A DNA stretch of 64,000 nt from Calliphora vicina. Its lineage: Eukaryota; Arthropoda; Insecta; Diptera; Calliphoridae. Of this stretch, positions 1-10,171 are shown piece after piece; positions within the stretch are counted from its first letter, which is position 1, and each line of letters starts with the position of its first letter. The translations under genes and the position numbers were made by a program. The stretch covers positions 38,401,667 through 38,465,666 of the forward strand of contig NC_088780.1 in NCBI RefSeq assembly GCF_958450345.1. The letters are read 5' to 3'. The notes under the pieces are model-generated. The model did not search any database. It was not told the DNA's origin and saw nothing but the letters and a program-made list of their open reading frames with translations.

Positions 1-11
1 AGGGTCAGGGG

Positions 12-122
12 TTCTCGACTGTACTTCCTCTTTGCGCATGTGAAATTTCATTCAAATCGGCGTAAGGGTTTAGAAGTTGCAGATTTATTTCCCTCTTTTT
101 TTATTCTCATACCACTGTGCGA
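12..122 (+). repeat. Helitron-associated noncoding segment
   Basis: This segment matches the reverse complement of 14528-14618, which lies inside the Helitron at 14377-17162. Shared words include TTTGCGCATGTGAAATTTCA and CTCATACCACTGTG. The end of the same sequence recurs at about 2297-2310, just before a helicase relic. It is therefore part of a dispersed Helitron-derived family and not host sequence. Its left end is cut by the window edge. Confidence 0.6.
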
Positions 123-264
123 CAGTGACGACAGCTTCTCAGGTCGGAAAAGGTTAAAACTTTATGAGACTGATGAGAAGGACTTACTCATGGTGTCCTC
201 TGAGCCGCTAAAAGCGAATGAAGACGAAAAATCCGGAGGCACTGACAACATGAAATTTCATTAA
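118..264 (+). other. Short unrecognised codon-like stretch next to Helitron segment
   Basis: An open frame here reads as a charged peptide (FSGRKRLKLYETDEKDLL, then SSEPLKANEDEKSGGTDN), ending TAA at 262-264. Its base composition is more balanced than its surroundings. The upstream part of the same frame is Helitron-derived sequence, so this cannot be a complete gene. It may be a host exon fragment captured by a Helitron, or chance. No domain is recognised. Confidence 0.2.
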
Positions 265-269
265 GATAT

Positions 270-1330
270 CTCTAAAAACCACTGTTGATTCGATTTTCCT
301 TATAAACATTAAATTTAGTTTTTTCCAAACAATTTTCTATGTTCAAAATAGGTCATATTCGTACCACCTAAATCTATCACTCCCACTTACTTTATTTTAC
401 ACCCTTGCCCATGACAAGTAACCACACTGTATGTACTTGGTAACTGGGTCTAGGTGGGTGCACTTGCAATGATTGTGATGTTTATTTCATTTTTTCTTGT
501 TATTATTATTGTTGTTGCTGTAGTCGTAGTAGTTGTTGGCACTTGCATGACTTTGCAATAACAAAAATGTCCTTAACTTACATTTTTTCCAATGGTTTCA
601 TTGTATACAATTTTTTCTTATTGCTCTTGTTGGTTTTTCTCTACATGATGATTTCTATATTGTATGTATGTATGTATGGATGTATGTATGTATGTATTTT
701 ATATATTTCTTGTTATTGTTGCTGCTTTCTTTTGTTTGTTTAAAATTCCTTATTCTCTACAGCGAACTGTGGATGAAAGGATAGAGGGTGGTCTGCTGGA
801 TAATTATTATTGGTAAAGGCCATTGGAAATTTAATTTATAAGATATTCTTGCTTGGGGTAAAAAATAAAAAAAAGGCTGGAGGAAGAAATACAAAAGCAG
901 CGAAATGTATGAACATACATATGTAAGCGCAGAGGAGGAGGTGCTTGACTTCTACTTACTACTCATTCATTTACTGCAAAATGCCTTTTGGCGTTTTGAA
1001 AATTGTTAATATTGTGGGAGGTGTGTTAGTGTATGAGTGTCTTTGACCTATTGACATACATTTTTCAGATCATCATCAACATCTTGTTGAGCTTTTCTCC
1101 CGATTTATCTTTTATATACTTGTATACACACGATTTCTTTTGGATTTAACTTGCTTTAGTTTCTCTAAGAGAAACATAACGGGTTAACTGACTCAAGAAT
1201 ATGTACACATTTACTTATATAAATATATTTGCAATCGACACGATTACTATTTCGTGTCGAAAATATGCACTATAATATGAAAAATATTCACTTATAAAAA
1301 AAAATATTTATGCACTAAAAAGAATCCAAA
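270..1330. other. Gene-free unique A/T-rich island
   Basis: No gene or known repeat family is seen. The stretch holds a tetranucleotide microsatellite of TGTA units at about 661-697 and scattered T-rich and GTT-rich tracts near 500-540. Forward and reverse open frames here are short, hydrophobic and low-complexity. It resembles dipteran intergenic or intronic DNA. Confidence 0.5.
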
Positions 1331-1520
1331 TAGGGGTCCCCAAAGTAGTACACATCGGGTATATTCCATTTTTTAAAATGATCCTATTTCTTCATCTGTG
1401 TTCCGATTTTAATAAAATTACATATGTATATGGAATCTCCACTACAAGAATTGTCTCTTATAACTTAGGAGATATTCGCATTAGAAAATTAAATTTTCAA
1501 CATTTTTATCCACCCGCATT
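1331..1520 (+). repeat. Dispersed repeat shared with 14664-14855
   Basis: The segment aligns by eye to 14664-14855 in the same orientation. Shared words include GGAGATATTCGCATT and TTAAATTTTCAACATTTTTA. The second copy is inside the Helitron at 14377-17162, so this is probably a Helitron internal fragment. It has no coding potential. Confidence 0.5.
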
Positions 1521-2050
1521 TAGAAATTCATAAAATTCACGTAAAAAATATAACATATCATAATATATATCAATGGATAGGGAATTTTGTCTATTTTTTA
1601 AAAAAATATATAGCATTTGAAAATTAAAAAATTCATTTTTTAAAAATATGAAAAAAAGCTTTTTATTGATTTTTTGCAAAGATACAAAATTTTCAAATTG
1701 CAATTTAATTTTTATTTATGAATATTTTTTAATAAAATTTTACAGTTATGTAGATTTTTCTATTGAAAATGGCAAAATAAAAACAAATTTTGAAATTTGT
1801 TATCAGGATTCCCGCAATTCCCAAAAAGCTTTTGAAAAATCCCAAAAATGGGATTTTTTAGTTTTTTGGCTATAGAGGTTATCGGAACCCTTTACAAAAT
1901 AATTAAGAACATATTGAGCCATCTAGAATACGTTACTATATTTTAATATCGACTATGCGATTTTTTGATTAAAAATTTTGCCCTAAATTTGAATTTTACA
2001 TAAAGGTCCATTCGGTATCAACACTTTTCAAATTTGTTTTCATTTAAAAT
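1521..2050 (+). repeat. Dispersed repeat C, copy 1
   Basis: A diverged A/T-rich repeat with the words TTCCCGCAATTCCCAAAAAG and AATCCCAAAAATGGGATTTT. It recurs in inverted orientation at about 34985-35420 and in part at 52385-52480 in the same orientation. No terminal repeats or coding sequence were found, so its class is unknown. Confidence 0.45.
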
Positions 2051-2084
2051 ATTTAATGAAAAAAAGTACTTTTTTTCCCAAAAA

Positions 2085-2292
2085 TCGTTCCACAAATGGG
2101 TGAGATATAAGGTCCACAATGGCTGAGATATAAGGAAAAAACCTGGACAACCTCGATTTTTGTCCTATTTTTTTACCTAAATCTGGATTACGAAGTCATT
2201 AATATAGACAATATGTATACCATAGTTTGAAGTATAATTTGGTGAAGGGTATATAAGATTCGGCACAGCCGAATATAGCTCTCTTACTTGTT
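2085..2292 (+). mobile_element. Family B Helentron-like element, 3' fragment
   Basis: A 5'-truncated copy of family B. It keeps the body words GGCTGAGATATAAGG and TCATTAATATAGACAATATG, the 3' sub-terminal repeat GGTGAAGGGTATATAAG, the hairpin ATTCGGCACAGCCGAAT and the end CTCTTACTTGTT. A helicase relic follows directly. It compares with the full-length copy at 52763-53458. Confidence 0.75.
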
Positions 2293-2800
2293 TTTTCTAT
2301 ACCACTGTGCACCGTTATTGCATAGGATCAAAGGTCTAACATCATTTGCCGTCTTAAGAACCATCGAGGTAACGAATGCCAAATATATCGAGAAGCGTGT
2401 TTCAGATTGGGGCTGCTTGAAAGTGAAGAGAATTGGAACACAACAATGCACCAGGAGGGACAGGCAAAACATACAATTTAATATTGGCATCGGTTCGAAT
2501 GCTGCATTGGATTGCACTTGAAGCGGCATCATCGGGAATGTTATGTGCTCTGCGCACTCAAAATCCCATTGAATTTGAATCAGACAAAATCACCAACTTG
2601 CAAAATCAGCAAAAACTCCGACCAGACTCTGCGTGATATTCGAGGAAACAACTGATGGGAGGCGCTCAGATTCTTCTTGCTGGTGACTTATGCCAAACTT
2701 TGCCCATTATTCCTCGATCAATGCCCGAAGATGAGTTGAACGCATGTTTAAAATCTTCATACCTTTGGAACCTATTGCTGACAACTTTAGGACTTGGAGA
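2293..2800 (+). pseudogene. Helitron Rep/helicase relic (Pif1-type helicase, Walker A region)
   Basis: A broken fragment of a Helitron-encoded Pif1-type DNA helicase, the enzyme that unwinds DNA during rolling-circle transposition. The Walker A motif APGGTGKT is readable at 2448-2471. Further matches to the remembered family pattern follow in shifting frames: ALEAASSGMLCAL, QLMGGAQILLAGDLCQTLP and ELNACLKSSYLW. Stops and frameshifts separate these pieces, so no functional protein is possible. The N-terminal Rep nuclease and the C-terminal helicase motifs are missing here. The flanks are family B and unassigned A/T-rich DNA. Confidence 0.8.
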
Positions 2801-3465
2801 TTGATATTTTAGTAAAATTAAATAATTTTATAAACTTTTGGGACGTCATTTACCTTAAAAACAAACAAAAATATAATATGTTGATTTTCAATGAAGAAAA
2901 ATATGAAATTTGTATTAATGTAAAATTTTAACACTTAAAGATATCATAACAAATTTTGGAACATATATAGACTCAAATGTCCTTATATCAATGGCATTAT
3001 AAATTTTGACATTTTTTATTTTCAAATACCTGAATTCCTAATACGGGGAAAATGTGTTCCAAAAACTGATTTTTTTTACAAAAGTGCCAAGTGTGACGTT
3101 ATTTACCGAGTGATAGTAAAAGAGCTTTGTAAGTATTTAAGAAACATATAGAGTTATATAAACATGTAGATTTTTAGAGAATCGGTGCATTGACTTTTTA
3201 GAATTTTTTATTCAAACCTAAATTTTGATTTGTAAATTGACCAAGTTTCGATATGTTCGCTTAAGGGAGCAAAATTTTACTTTACATGTTTTTGCATAAA
3301 GTTCTCTTTCCGAATCATATGAAAATTTTATATAGTCCCGAAGAATTTTTTTTCTACAAAAGAAAATATATATGGGCTTTTTTTTTGGGAAAAAACGTAA
3401 AAGCCCCTTTTTACATGTTCCAACTTTGGATGCGTGTAACTTTTTATAGGGACGAGATAGCAAGT
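2801..3465. other. Gene-free A/T-rich stretch
   Basis: Nothing recognisable was found: no terminal repeats, no coding motifs and no clear match to the other repeat families of the window. Open frames on both strands are short and lack any domain-like pattern. Confidence 0.4.
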
Positions 3466-3468
3466 TTT

Positions 3469-4162
3469 TATACCCTACACCAACATAGTGGGGAGGGTAT
3501 AATGCGTTTGTGCAGATGTTTGTAACGCCCAAAAATATTGGTATAAAGTATACCGATCGACTTAGAATCACTTTCTGAGTCGATTATACGATGTCCGTCC
3601 GTCCGTCTGGCTGGTTGGCTGGCTGTCCATGTAAACCTTGTGCGCAGAGTACAGGTCGCAATTTTGAAGATATTTCGATCAAATTTGGTACAAGGACGAA
3701 GCCTATTGAAACTGGATGAAATCGGTCCATTATTTCACCTAGCCCCCATACAAATGTCCTCTCGAAATTGGCCTTTATCGGTCATAAATGTTTAATTTAT
3801 ATATGTATCTACACAAATTTCGCTCCAAATAAGTTTCATATATACAAAATTCATGTCACCAAATTTTGTCACGATCGGTCCATAATTAGTCATAGCTCCC
3901 ATATAGATTCGCTTCCGAAAATCACTGGCATAAATCGTGCATAAATCTCCTAAAAAAGTTTATATATACACAAAATTCAACAGAAATAACTTTCATTAAG
4001 ACATAAATCACACGACCTAATTTCAAGGCGATCGGTCCATAATTGGTCATAGCTCCCATATAAGGCCCACTTCCGAAAATCACTCAAAAATATAAATTAT
4101 TAAAATTTTAAAAGATAAAAGTTTTTGCTCTTTTACTTAGTGTAGGGTATTATTTTGCTTGT
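3469..4162 (+). mobile_element. Family A Helentron-like (HINE) element, copy A1
   Basis: A nonautonomous element of about 694 bp. It begins TATACCCTACACCAACATAG, followed at once by the complementary AGGGTATAATG, so the 5' end can fold. The middle carries a short GTCC microsatellite (TGTCCGTCCGTCC) followed by GGCT units. Conserved body words include CAATTTTGAAGATATTTCGA and CATAGCTCCCATATA. Near the end is TGTAGGGTAT, the reverse complement of the 5' motif. The usual 3' hairpin is deleted and the copy ends GCTTGT. Apparent open frames in it are shadows. Confidence 0.8.
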
Positions 4163-4224
4163 TTTTTATTTTATTTAGAATTTTATCTTTAATACAGCTG
4201 ACATTTTAAAGATAAATTTCGACC

Positions 4225-4400
4225 CTCAGTAGGTCCGCAACATCTAAAAAAACATAAAAAGATCGAGCGAAATTAAAAAAAATAAATCAATAAACCTAAA
4301 TATCTCTTCAACTAGTTAATAGAGGAAACCTACACATGTAAGCGTATTTTTTTTATAGATCTTCTCAAGGAATATTTATATTTCGGATCATAAATGCATT
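4225..4400 (+). repeat. Single-arm copy of the foldback repeat at 6842-7110
   Basis: The words AACCTAAATATCTCTTCAAC and TAGATCTTCTCAAGGAATAT align with one arm of the foldback element at 6842-7110 (AACCTAAATATCTCTTGAAC and TAGATCCCCTTAAGGACTAT). Only one arm is present here, so this is a degraded or truncated copy. It has no coding potential. Confidence 0.5.
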
Positions 4401-4610
4401 TTTGGCGATTTTTAAAAAATTAAGACCCAAGGTGATCAAATTTGAGGGACTACGCCCTGGCCCCCATTAGCACAAGGAAACTGAACAAACGTAAATCAAC
4501 TTGAAAATACCTCAGCTCCAACCATGTAAAATTTCGTAACAATATATCTAACAGTTCCCGAGATACCGAATTATTTAAAAAAAAAGTTTCTTAACCACTG
4601 TACACATGTA

Positions 4611-5000
4611 TTAACATTGAAGGTTTGATCACCGATAGTGCTTCTCCGCAACTTAAACGCGCCAAAATTTGCAACGGAACAAGGGCAGCAATCATCGGTT
4701 GCAGATTAAAAGGCGATGACGCACATACATACCGAATATTTCCAATTACTTACCATTTGAATTAACAAAGCACACGGCCAATCGTTGACTATTATTGAAA
4801 ATTCATGTCTTTCACACGGTCAATTGTATGTGGTTTGCTCCCGAGTTGGCATATCAAATAATCCGGGAAGTCGGTGCTTCAGTTTTGTCCGAAACATTTG
4901 TGTGACAAAGATATCTCAAACGACTCAAATGAGCTCAAGAAAAAAAGTTTTTAAAAAAGTACCAAAGTATTTTCCCGGTTTTGCCCCTTCTACACCTTCC
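4611..5000 (+). pseudogene. Helitron helicase relic, C-terminal region
   Basis: A frame-broken relic of the C-terminal part of a Helitron helicase. Readable blocks are KICNGTR near 4660, followed by LKGDD, then SCLSHGQLYVVCSRVG at about 4802-4849. These match the family's CNGTRL and SHGQLYVACSRVG conserved blocks. A stop codon and frame change fall between them. The sequence that follows (about 4965-5340) recurs next to another Helitron end at 9966, which suggests an element tail. Confidence 0.7.
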
Positions 5001-5340
5001 CACTAAAGTTACAAATAAAATGATGTTAGTTAACTGTTGTAAGATATAGGAACAAATGATTAAAATTTTATTAAAATTTAGTTAATAATTTTTATTAAAA
5101 TGTATTTTCCGCATTATCCCTAACTAGTCCGATTTGCCAAAAAGTACCAAATTTATTTTTGGTATTTTTTGATAGGTAACTAATACGATTTAAAATTTAT
5201 ACCTATTTCTATTGGTTTAAAATATACCAAAACATAGTTTTAACAAGTTTTCTCCCCTAAAGTGTTAAAATTTCAAAAAAGTACCAGACACCTGCCTGCT
5301 AATTTTTTAAGTAGATAAAGTTGCATTTTAAATATTTTTG
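4965..5340 (+). repeat. Dispersed repeat J, copy 1
   Basis: A/T-rich sequence with words such as CTACACCTTC and AAAAAGTACCA. It aligns loosely with 9966-10171 joined to 11704-11870, where a nested pair of family A elements has split the second copy. Both copies lie beside Helitron relics, so J may be Helitron tail sequence. It has no coding potential. Confidence 0.4.
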
Positions 5341-6835
5341 GTTTCTGTATTAGTTTAGAATAAATAAGGTTACCGAATATACCCGTTTTTACCCTCTAAT
5401 CCTTCGAATTTCCAAAAATCCCTTTATATAGCGTTATTGATTACCATACATTTTCATTTTGCTACAACTTCACTGTGTAACGTTCAATTACATTTGATAT
5501 GTTACGAGTAATCGTGTATGTACCATATAGAACTGAAATAAATGTCAATAAATTTGAAAACCACTTCCACATCCACTTCCGTTTCCGTTCTTGTTTGGTT
5601 TCTTTAGTTGTAGTCGTAGTTGTGGTTACCGTAAATATTAACGCTATACACATGCATAAAGAAATATGAATGTATGCATGTATGTATGAGTGACCTTATG
5701 AGTGTGTGTTTGTGTATTTTACTATTCATTCTTTTTAATTTGATTGAATGCATGAAGAGAATGAATGACCGACGGCCACGTTTGTTTAATTTCATTTTTA
5801 ATACTTGCCCTTATTATAAGAATTCTTATGCGACATATACACTTATTTGTACATAAACGAGGGCAGTATTAAAGACTATATAGAAGTATATATATAATAA
5901 TGCCGAGTCACGTTTTCAAATTTCCTGATGCTTTTTATTTAATATGTAATCACAATGTCTTAAAATACCTATTTTTTGCAGCCAAATCATACATCTCCAA
6001 ACAACTAATATCATAAGTTCAATCAGACATTACAAATTGACCTTGGGTCTACCGATTTTGATAATGTTCGCTAAATACAGAGAAATTTGGATACTAGCAC
6101 ACCCGGTTCGCTTCAATACACCCATCAAAGTAAAACTATGAATGAATGATATTTTACTTATTTAATAACGATTTGTTTGGTAGTTTTTAAGCATCACAAC
6201 ATTGTATATGGTTTTAACCATCGAAAGTGTAAAAAAAGTTGCCAGCGATTATCGAATAACAAACAATATATTACTCATTATACTGATCATACTTTTTAGG
6301 CTGTAAATTCTTTGTATTCTCATTCTCTCAAACTATATATTTGATATTTACAGGTAAACTACACTGTTCAACAAATTGACACTTTTTGATTGGAACAGAA
6401 TAGCGACCCTATAATTCTGAAAGGGCATGTTAAGTAGAAAATTTTTGTAGAATAAACTTGTAGTTCAGCTGGTCTGAATTCTTTTTTACAGTGGGTCAAA
6501 GTTTTAATTTTTGGATCGAAGGTAGCATTATACTAACTGAAAAAAATGTTGTAAGTTAATATCTGAGAGAATTCTTATTGTCAGAGTTATATTGTGGAAT
6601 TTTATGGGGATCATTTTTGTGGCAGATCTTAACCCTCTAACTCTTCTCTTTATGGGTCAATTTGACTCTTATTTCGAGAAAATCAAAAAAAGTCCTTTCA
6701 CAAAGCACATTTAAGGAGTGGGGTCGCCAAAGATACAAAAGTTGTAAATAAAGCTTTTTACTTACACTTAATTAGCAAAATTGCACGACATATCGGGTCT
6801 CATATTTTTTTAAAATATCTCCAAAAATCCGAATG
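5341..6835. other. Gene-free A/T-rich stretch
   Basis: No gene is seen. The portion at 5460-5870 has microsatellite-like ATGTATG tracts and resembles unique DNA. The portion at 5985-6720 has no internal match that I could find. Short open frames on both strands overlap each other and have no recognisable motif. Confidence 0.4.
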
Positions 6836-6841
6836 AGTAGA

Positions 6842-7110
6842 AATTTAAAAAATAAGTAGTCCTTAAGGAGATCTACAAAAAATGTGCATACATATGTATG
6901 TCAGTTATCTCTTTTAGTTCAAGAGATATTTAGGTTTATTTATTTTTTTTAATTCTGCTCGATCTTTTTTTGATTTTTTAGATATTGCGGGCCTAGAGCA
7001 GAATTATAAAAAAAATTAAAAAACCTAAATATCTCTTGAACTAAAATAGATAACTTATATATGTATGCATATTTTTTGTAGATCCCCTTAAGGACTATTT
7101 ATATTTTAAA
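6842..7110. mobile_element. Foldback MITE with arms of about 110-120 bp
   Basis: The left arm (about 6842-6960) and right arm (about 7005-7110) are reverse complements with scattered mismatches. AGTCCTTAAGGAGATCTAC pairs with the region around GTAGATCCCCTTAAGGACT, and AGTTCAAGAGATATTTAGGT pairs with ACCTAAATATCTCTTGAACT. The short spacer contains GATATTGCGGGCC. The Helitron-like element starting at 7111 abuts its right end. Confidence 0.65.
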
Positions 7111-7399
7111 CTAGCTAACCCCACAGACGCTGTCCTGCCCAAATTTAAAAAAAATGCTTGTGTTCGATTTTAACTAAAAATAGTTAAAAAATAAAAAATA
7201 CGTATTGTTGAATGATAATTTTTATTCATATAGGCCATAGAATAGAATATACATAGAAGCGCTACTGAGAGACAAATAACCTAAGTTTCTTGTCAAAAAC
7301 CTAAGTCTTGCAACAACACAATACATGTAAATCATTGTACATATTTTGAGCTTTTATATAAAAAATAATTTTTTGTTCAGAATCGATCGAGCTCCTTCA

Positions 7400-8935
7400 A
7401 AAATACAGAAATATAAGTGATCACAGATCGAGCTTCTTTTCTTTATCAAACGATTATTGGCTAAGTTATTAGAGAATTCAGATATTTTGAACTCAGATAT
7501 TTGAAACTTGAGTAAACACTTATAAGACAAGTTATTAGCGAATGAAGATATTTTGGGTTTTTATATAAAAAATCGATTTTTGGTCAGAAATATAAGTGAT
7601 CACAGATCGGGTTCCATTTCTTGATTAAACGCTTATTGGCCAAGTTATTGGCGAATTTAGATATTTTGAGTTTTTCTATAAAAAATCTATTTTTGGTCAG
7701 AAATATGAGTGATCACAGATTGAGGTCCTTTACTTGATTAAACGCTTATAAGACAAGTTATTAGCGAATGTAGAAATTTTTTTTGTTTTTCTATAAAAAA
7801 TCGATTTTTGGTCAGAAATATGAGTGATCACAGATCGCGCTCCTTTTCTTGATTAAACGCTTATTGGCCAAGTTATTAGCGAATTTAGATATTTTGAGTT
7901 TTTATATAAAAATTCAATTTTTGGTCAGAAATATGAGTGATCACAGTCGAGCTCCTTTTCTTGATTAAACGATTATTGGCCAAGTTATTAGCGTATTTTG
8001 AGTTTTTATTTAAAAAATCGATTTTTGTTCAGAAATATGAGTGATCACAGATTGAGGTCCTTTACTTGATTAAACGCTTATTGTCCAAGGTATAAGCGAA
8101 TTTAGATATTTTGAGTTTTTATATAAAAAATCGATTTCTGTACAGATATATGTGTGATCAAAGATCGAGCTGCTTTTCTTGATTAAACGTTTATTGGCCA
8201 AGTTATTAGCGAATTTATATATTTTGAGTTTTTATATAAAACATAGATTTTTGGCCAGAAATATAAGTGATCACAGATCGAGCTCCTTTTCTTGGTTAAA
8301 CGCTTATTGGCCAAGTTACGAACGATTTTAGATATTTTGAGTTTTCATATAAAAAACCGATTTTTGGTCAGAAATATGAGTGATAACAGATCGAGGTCCT
8401 TTACTTGTTAAACGCTTATTGGCCAAGTTATTAGCGAATTAAGGTATTTTGAGTTTTTCTATAAAAAATCGATTTTTGGTCAGAAATATCACTGATCACA
8501 AATCGAGCTCCTTTTCTTGATTAAACGCTTATTGGCCAAGTTATTAGCGAATCTAGATATTTTGAGTTTTTCTATAAAAAATCGATTTTTTGTCAGAAGT
8601 ATGAGTGATCACAGATCGCGCTCCTTTTCTTGATTAAACGCTTATTGGCCAAGTTACTAACGATTTGAGATATTGTGAGTTTTTATATAGAAAATCGATT
8701 TTTGGTCAGAAATATGAGTGATCACAGATCGAGCTAAAATTACCCAAGGTATAATCGAATTTAGATATTTTGAGTTTTTATATAAAAAATCGATTTTTGT
8801 ACAGATATATGAGTGATCAAAGATCGAGCTGATTTTCTTGATTAAACGTTTATTGGCCAAGTTATTAGCGAATTTAGATATTTTGAGTTTTTATATAAAA
8901 AATAAATTTTTGGTCAGAAATATAAGTGATCACAT
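7400..8935. repeat. Tandem array of about 113-bp units inside H1
   Basis: About 13 diverged units share AAATATGAGTGATCACAGAT, TTATTGGCCAAGTTATTAGC and ATAAAAAATCGATTTTTGGT. Starts of the GATCAC word fall at 7419, 7598, 7711, 7826, 7939, 8043, 8156, 8269, 8382, 8494, 8607, 8720, 8814 and 8928, so most steps are 112-115 bp, with a few shorter units and one longer step. Each unit contains the ATCGAT and TGATCA palindromes. A single related word (GTGAGTGATCACAGATTGA) lies just outside H1 at about 9944. Confidence 0.9.
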
Positions 8936-9336
8936 ATCGATGTATTTTGCAGATGTATTTAATAAGTGGGCGTATTAGTGGATGTGGACAATTTTTATTT
9001 CTGTAAAAACTTTTGCGTGCTATTGCGAACATTAAAAAAAATTAGATAAATCGGTCCAGGAGTCCTACGATTTTAGGTACATATATGGAATCAAAATTGG
9101 CGTGGTCAATTTTGCTTTCAGTAAAAAGTTAAATTGGATTTAAACAAAAAATTAGCCAAATCGGTGTAGCCGTTTTCCGATTTTAGATAAATTGAAAAAA
9201 GTAAAATTGGGCGTGGTCAATTTTTCATTCCGTAAAAACCTAAGTTGGACTATGACCAACATTTTAAATATAATTTGTCTAAATCGGTCTGGCCGTTCTC
9301 TACTGATGAAATTACCAACGAACGACATTTGATTTT

Positions 9337-9926
9337 TATACCCTACATCACCATATTGGGAGGGTATAATGCGTTTGTGCAGATGTTTGTAACGCCCAAA
9401 AATATTAGTCTAACTAACTTAAAGTATACCGATCGACTTAGAATCACTTTCTGAGTCGATTAAACGATGTCCGTCCGTCTGGCTTGCTGGTCGGCTGGCT
9501 TTCCATGTAAACCTTGTGCGCAGAGTACAGGTCGCAATTTTGAAGATATTTCGATCAAATTTAGTGCATATTATTTTTTCGCCCCAAGGACGAAGCCTAT
9601 TGAAACTGGCTGAAATCGGTCCATTATTTCACCTAGCTTCCATACAAATGTCCTTCCGAAATTGAACTTTATCGGTCATAAATGTTTAATTTATATATGT
9701 ATCTTCCACAAATTTGGCTCCAAATAAGTTTTATATACACAAAATTCATGTCACCAAATTTTGTTACGATTCGACCATAATTAGTCATAGCTCCCATATA
9801 AGGCCCACTTCCGAAAATCACTCAAACATATAAATTATTGAAATTTTAAAAGAAAAATGTTTTTGCTCTTTACTTAGTGTAGGGTATTATATGGTCGGGC
9901 TAGACCGACCATACTTTCTTACTTGT
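9337..9926 (+). mobile_element. Family A Helentron-like element, copy A2
   Basis: A complete but internally shortened copy with the 5' end TATACCCTACATCACC, the GTCC microsatellite, the 3' sub-terminal repeat GTGTAGGGTATTATATGG, a hairpin formed by TGGTCGGG and CCGACCA, and the end CTTTCTTACTTGT. It lies inside the end of H1. Removing it rejoins GATTTTTATTTATATAG, which matches the intact H2 end, so the insertion made no target duplication. Confidence 0.85.
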
Positions 9927-9965
9927 TATTTATATAGATAGATGTGAGTGATCACAGATTGATTT

Positions 9966-10171
9966 GGATTGGATTTATCTACACCTTCACACTCGAGTTC
10001 TTAATATCACCATATTAGTTAATTTTTGCATGATTTCGAATTTTGGATAATTTCGAATAAAATGTGTTTTCCCGTTTTTAACCATCTTTGGTACATTATT
10101 TTAATTTATGAAAAAAAGTACCTAACAAAATACAATTTTTACCGCTTAATTGTTCTAAAAACTACTATTTT
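9966..10171 (+). repeat. Dispersed repeat J, copy 2 (left part)
   Basis: Aligns with the first half of 4965-5340 and continues at 11704-11870 after the nested family A pair. It has no coding potential. Confidence 0.35.

Larger units (their letters stand above)
7111..9938 (-). mobile_element. Helitron-like element H1 carrying a tandem array
   Basis: Read on the minus strand, the element ends in GTTAGCTAG, preceded by a GC-rich near-palindrome (GGCAGGACAGCGTCTGTGG), and starts TCTATATAA. These are the TC...CTRR termini of Helitrons. Its TC-proximal body (about 8985-9336) matches 16884-17162 of the second Helitron H2 (shared words GGGCGTGGTCAATTTT and GAACGACATTTGATTTTTA). Most of the interior is a satellite-like array at 7400-8935. 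A family A element at 9337-9926 has split the TC end. No Rep/helicase coding remains. Confidence 0.65.

Noticed and set aside
3218..3571. 117-residue reverse frame
   Set aside because: Overlaps the start of family A copy A1. Related frames exist in other copies only because of the shared repeat.
7400..8935. CRISPR-like regular array
   Set aside because: Units are contiguous and of about 113 bp, without short repeats separated by unique spacers. The setting is eukaryotic.
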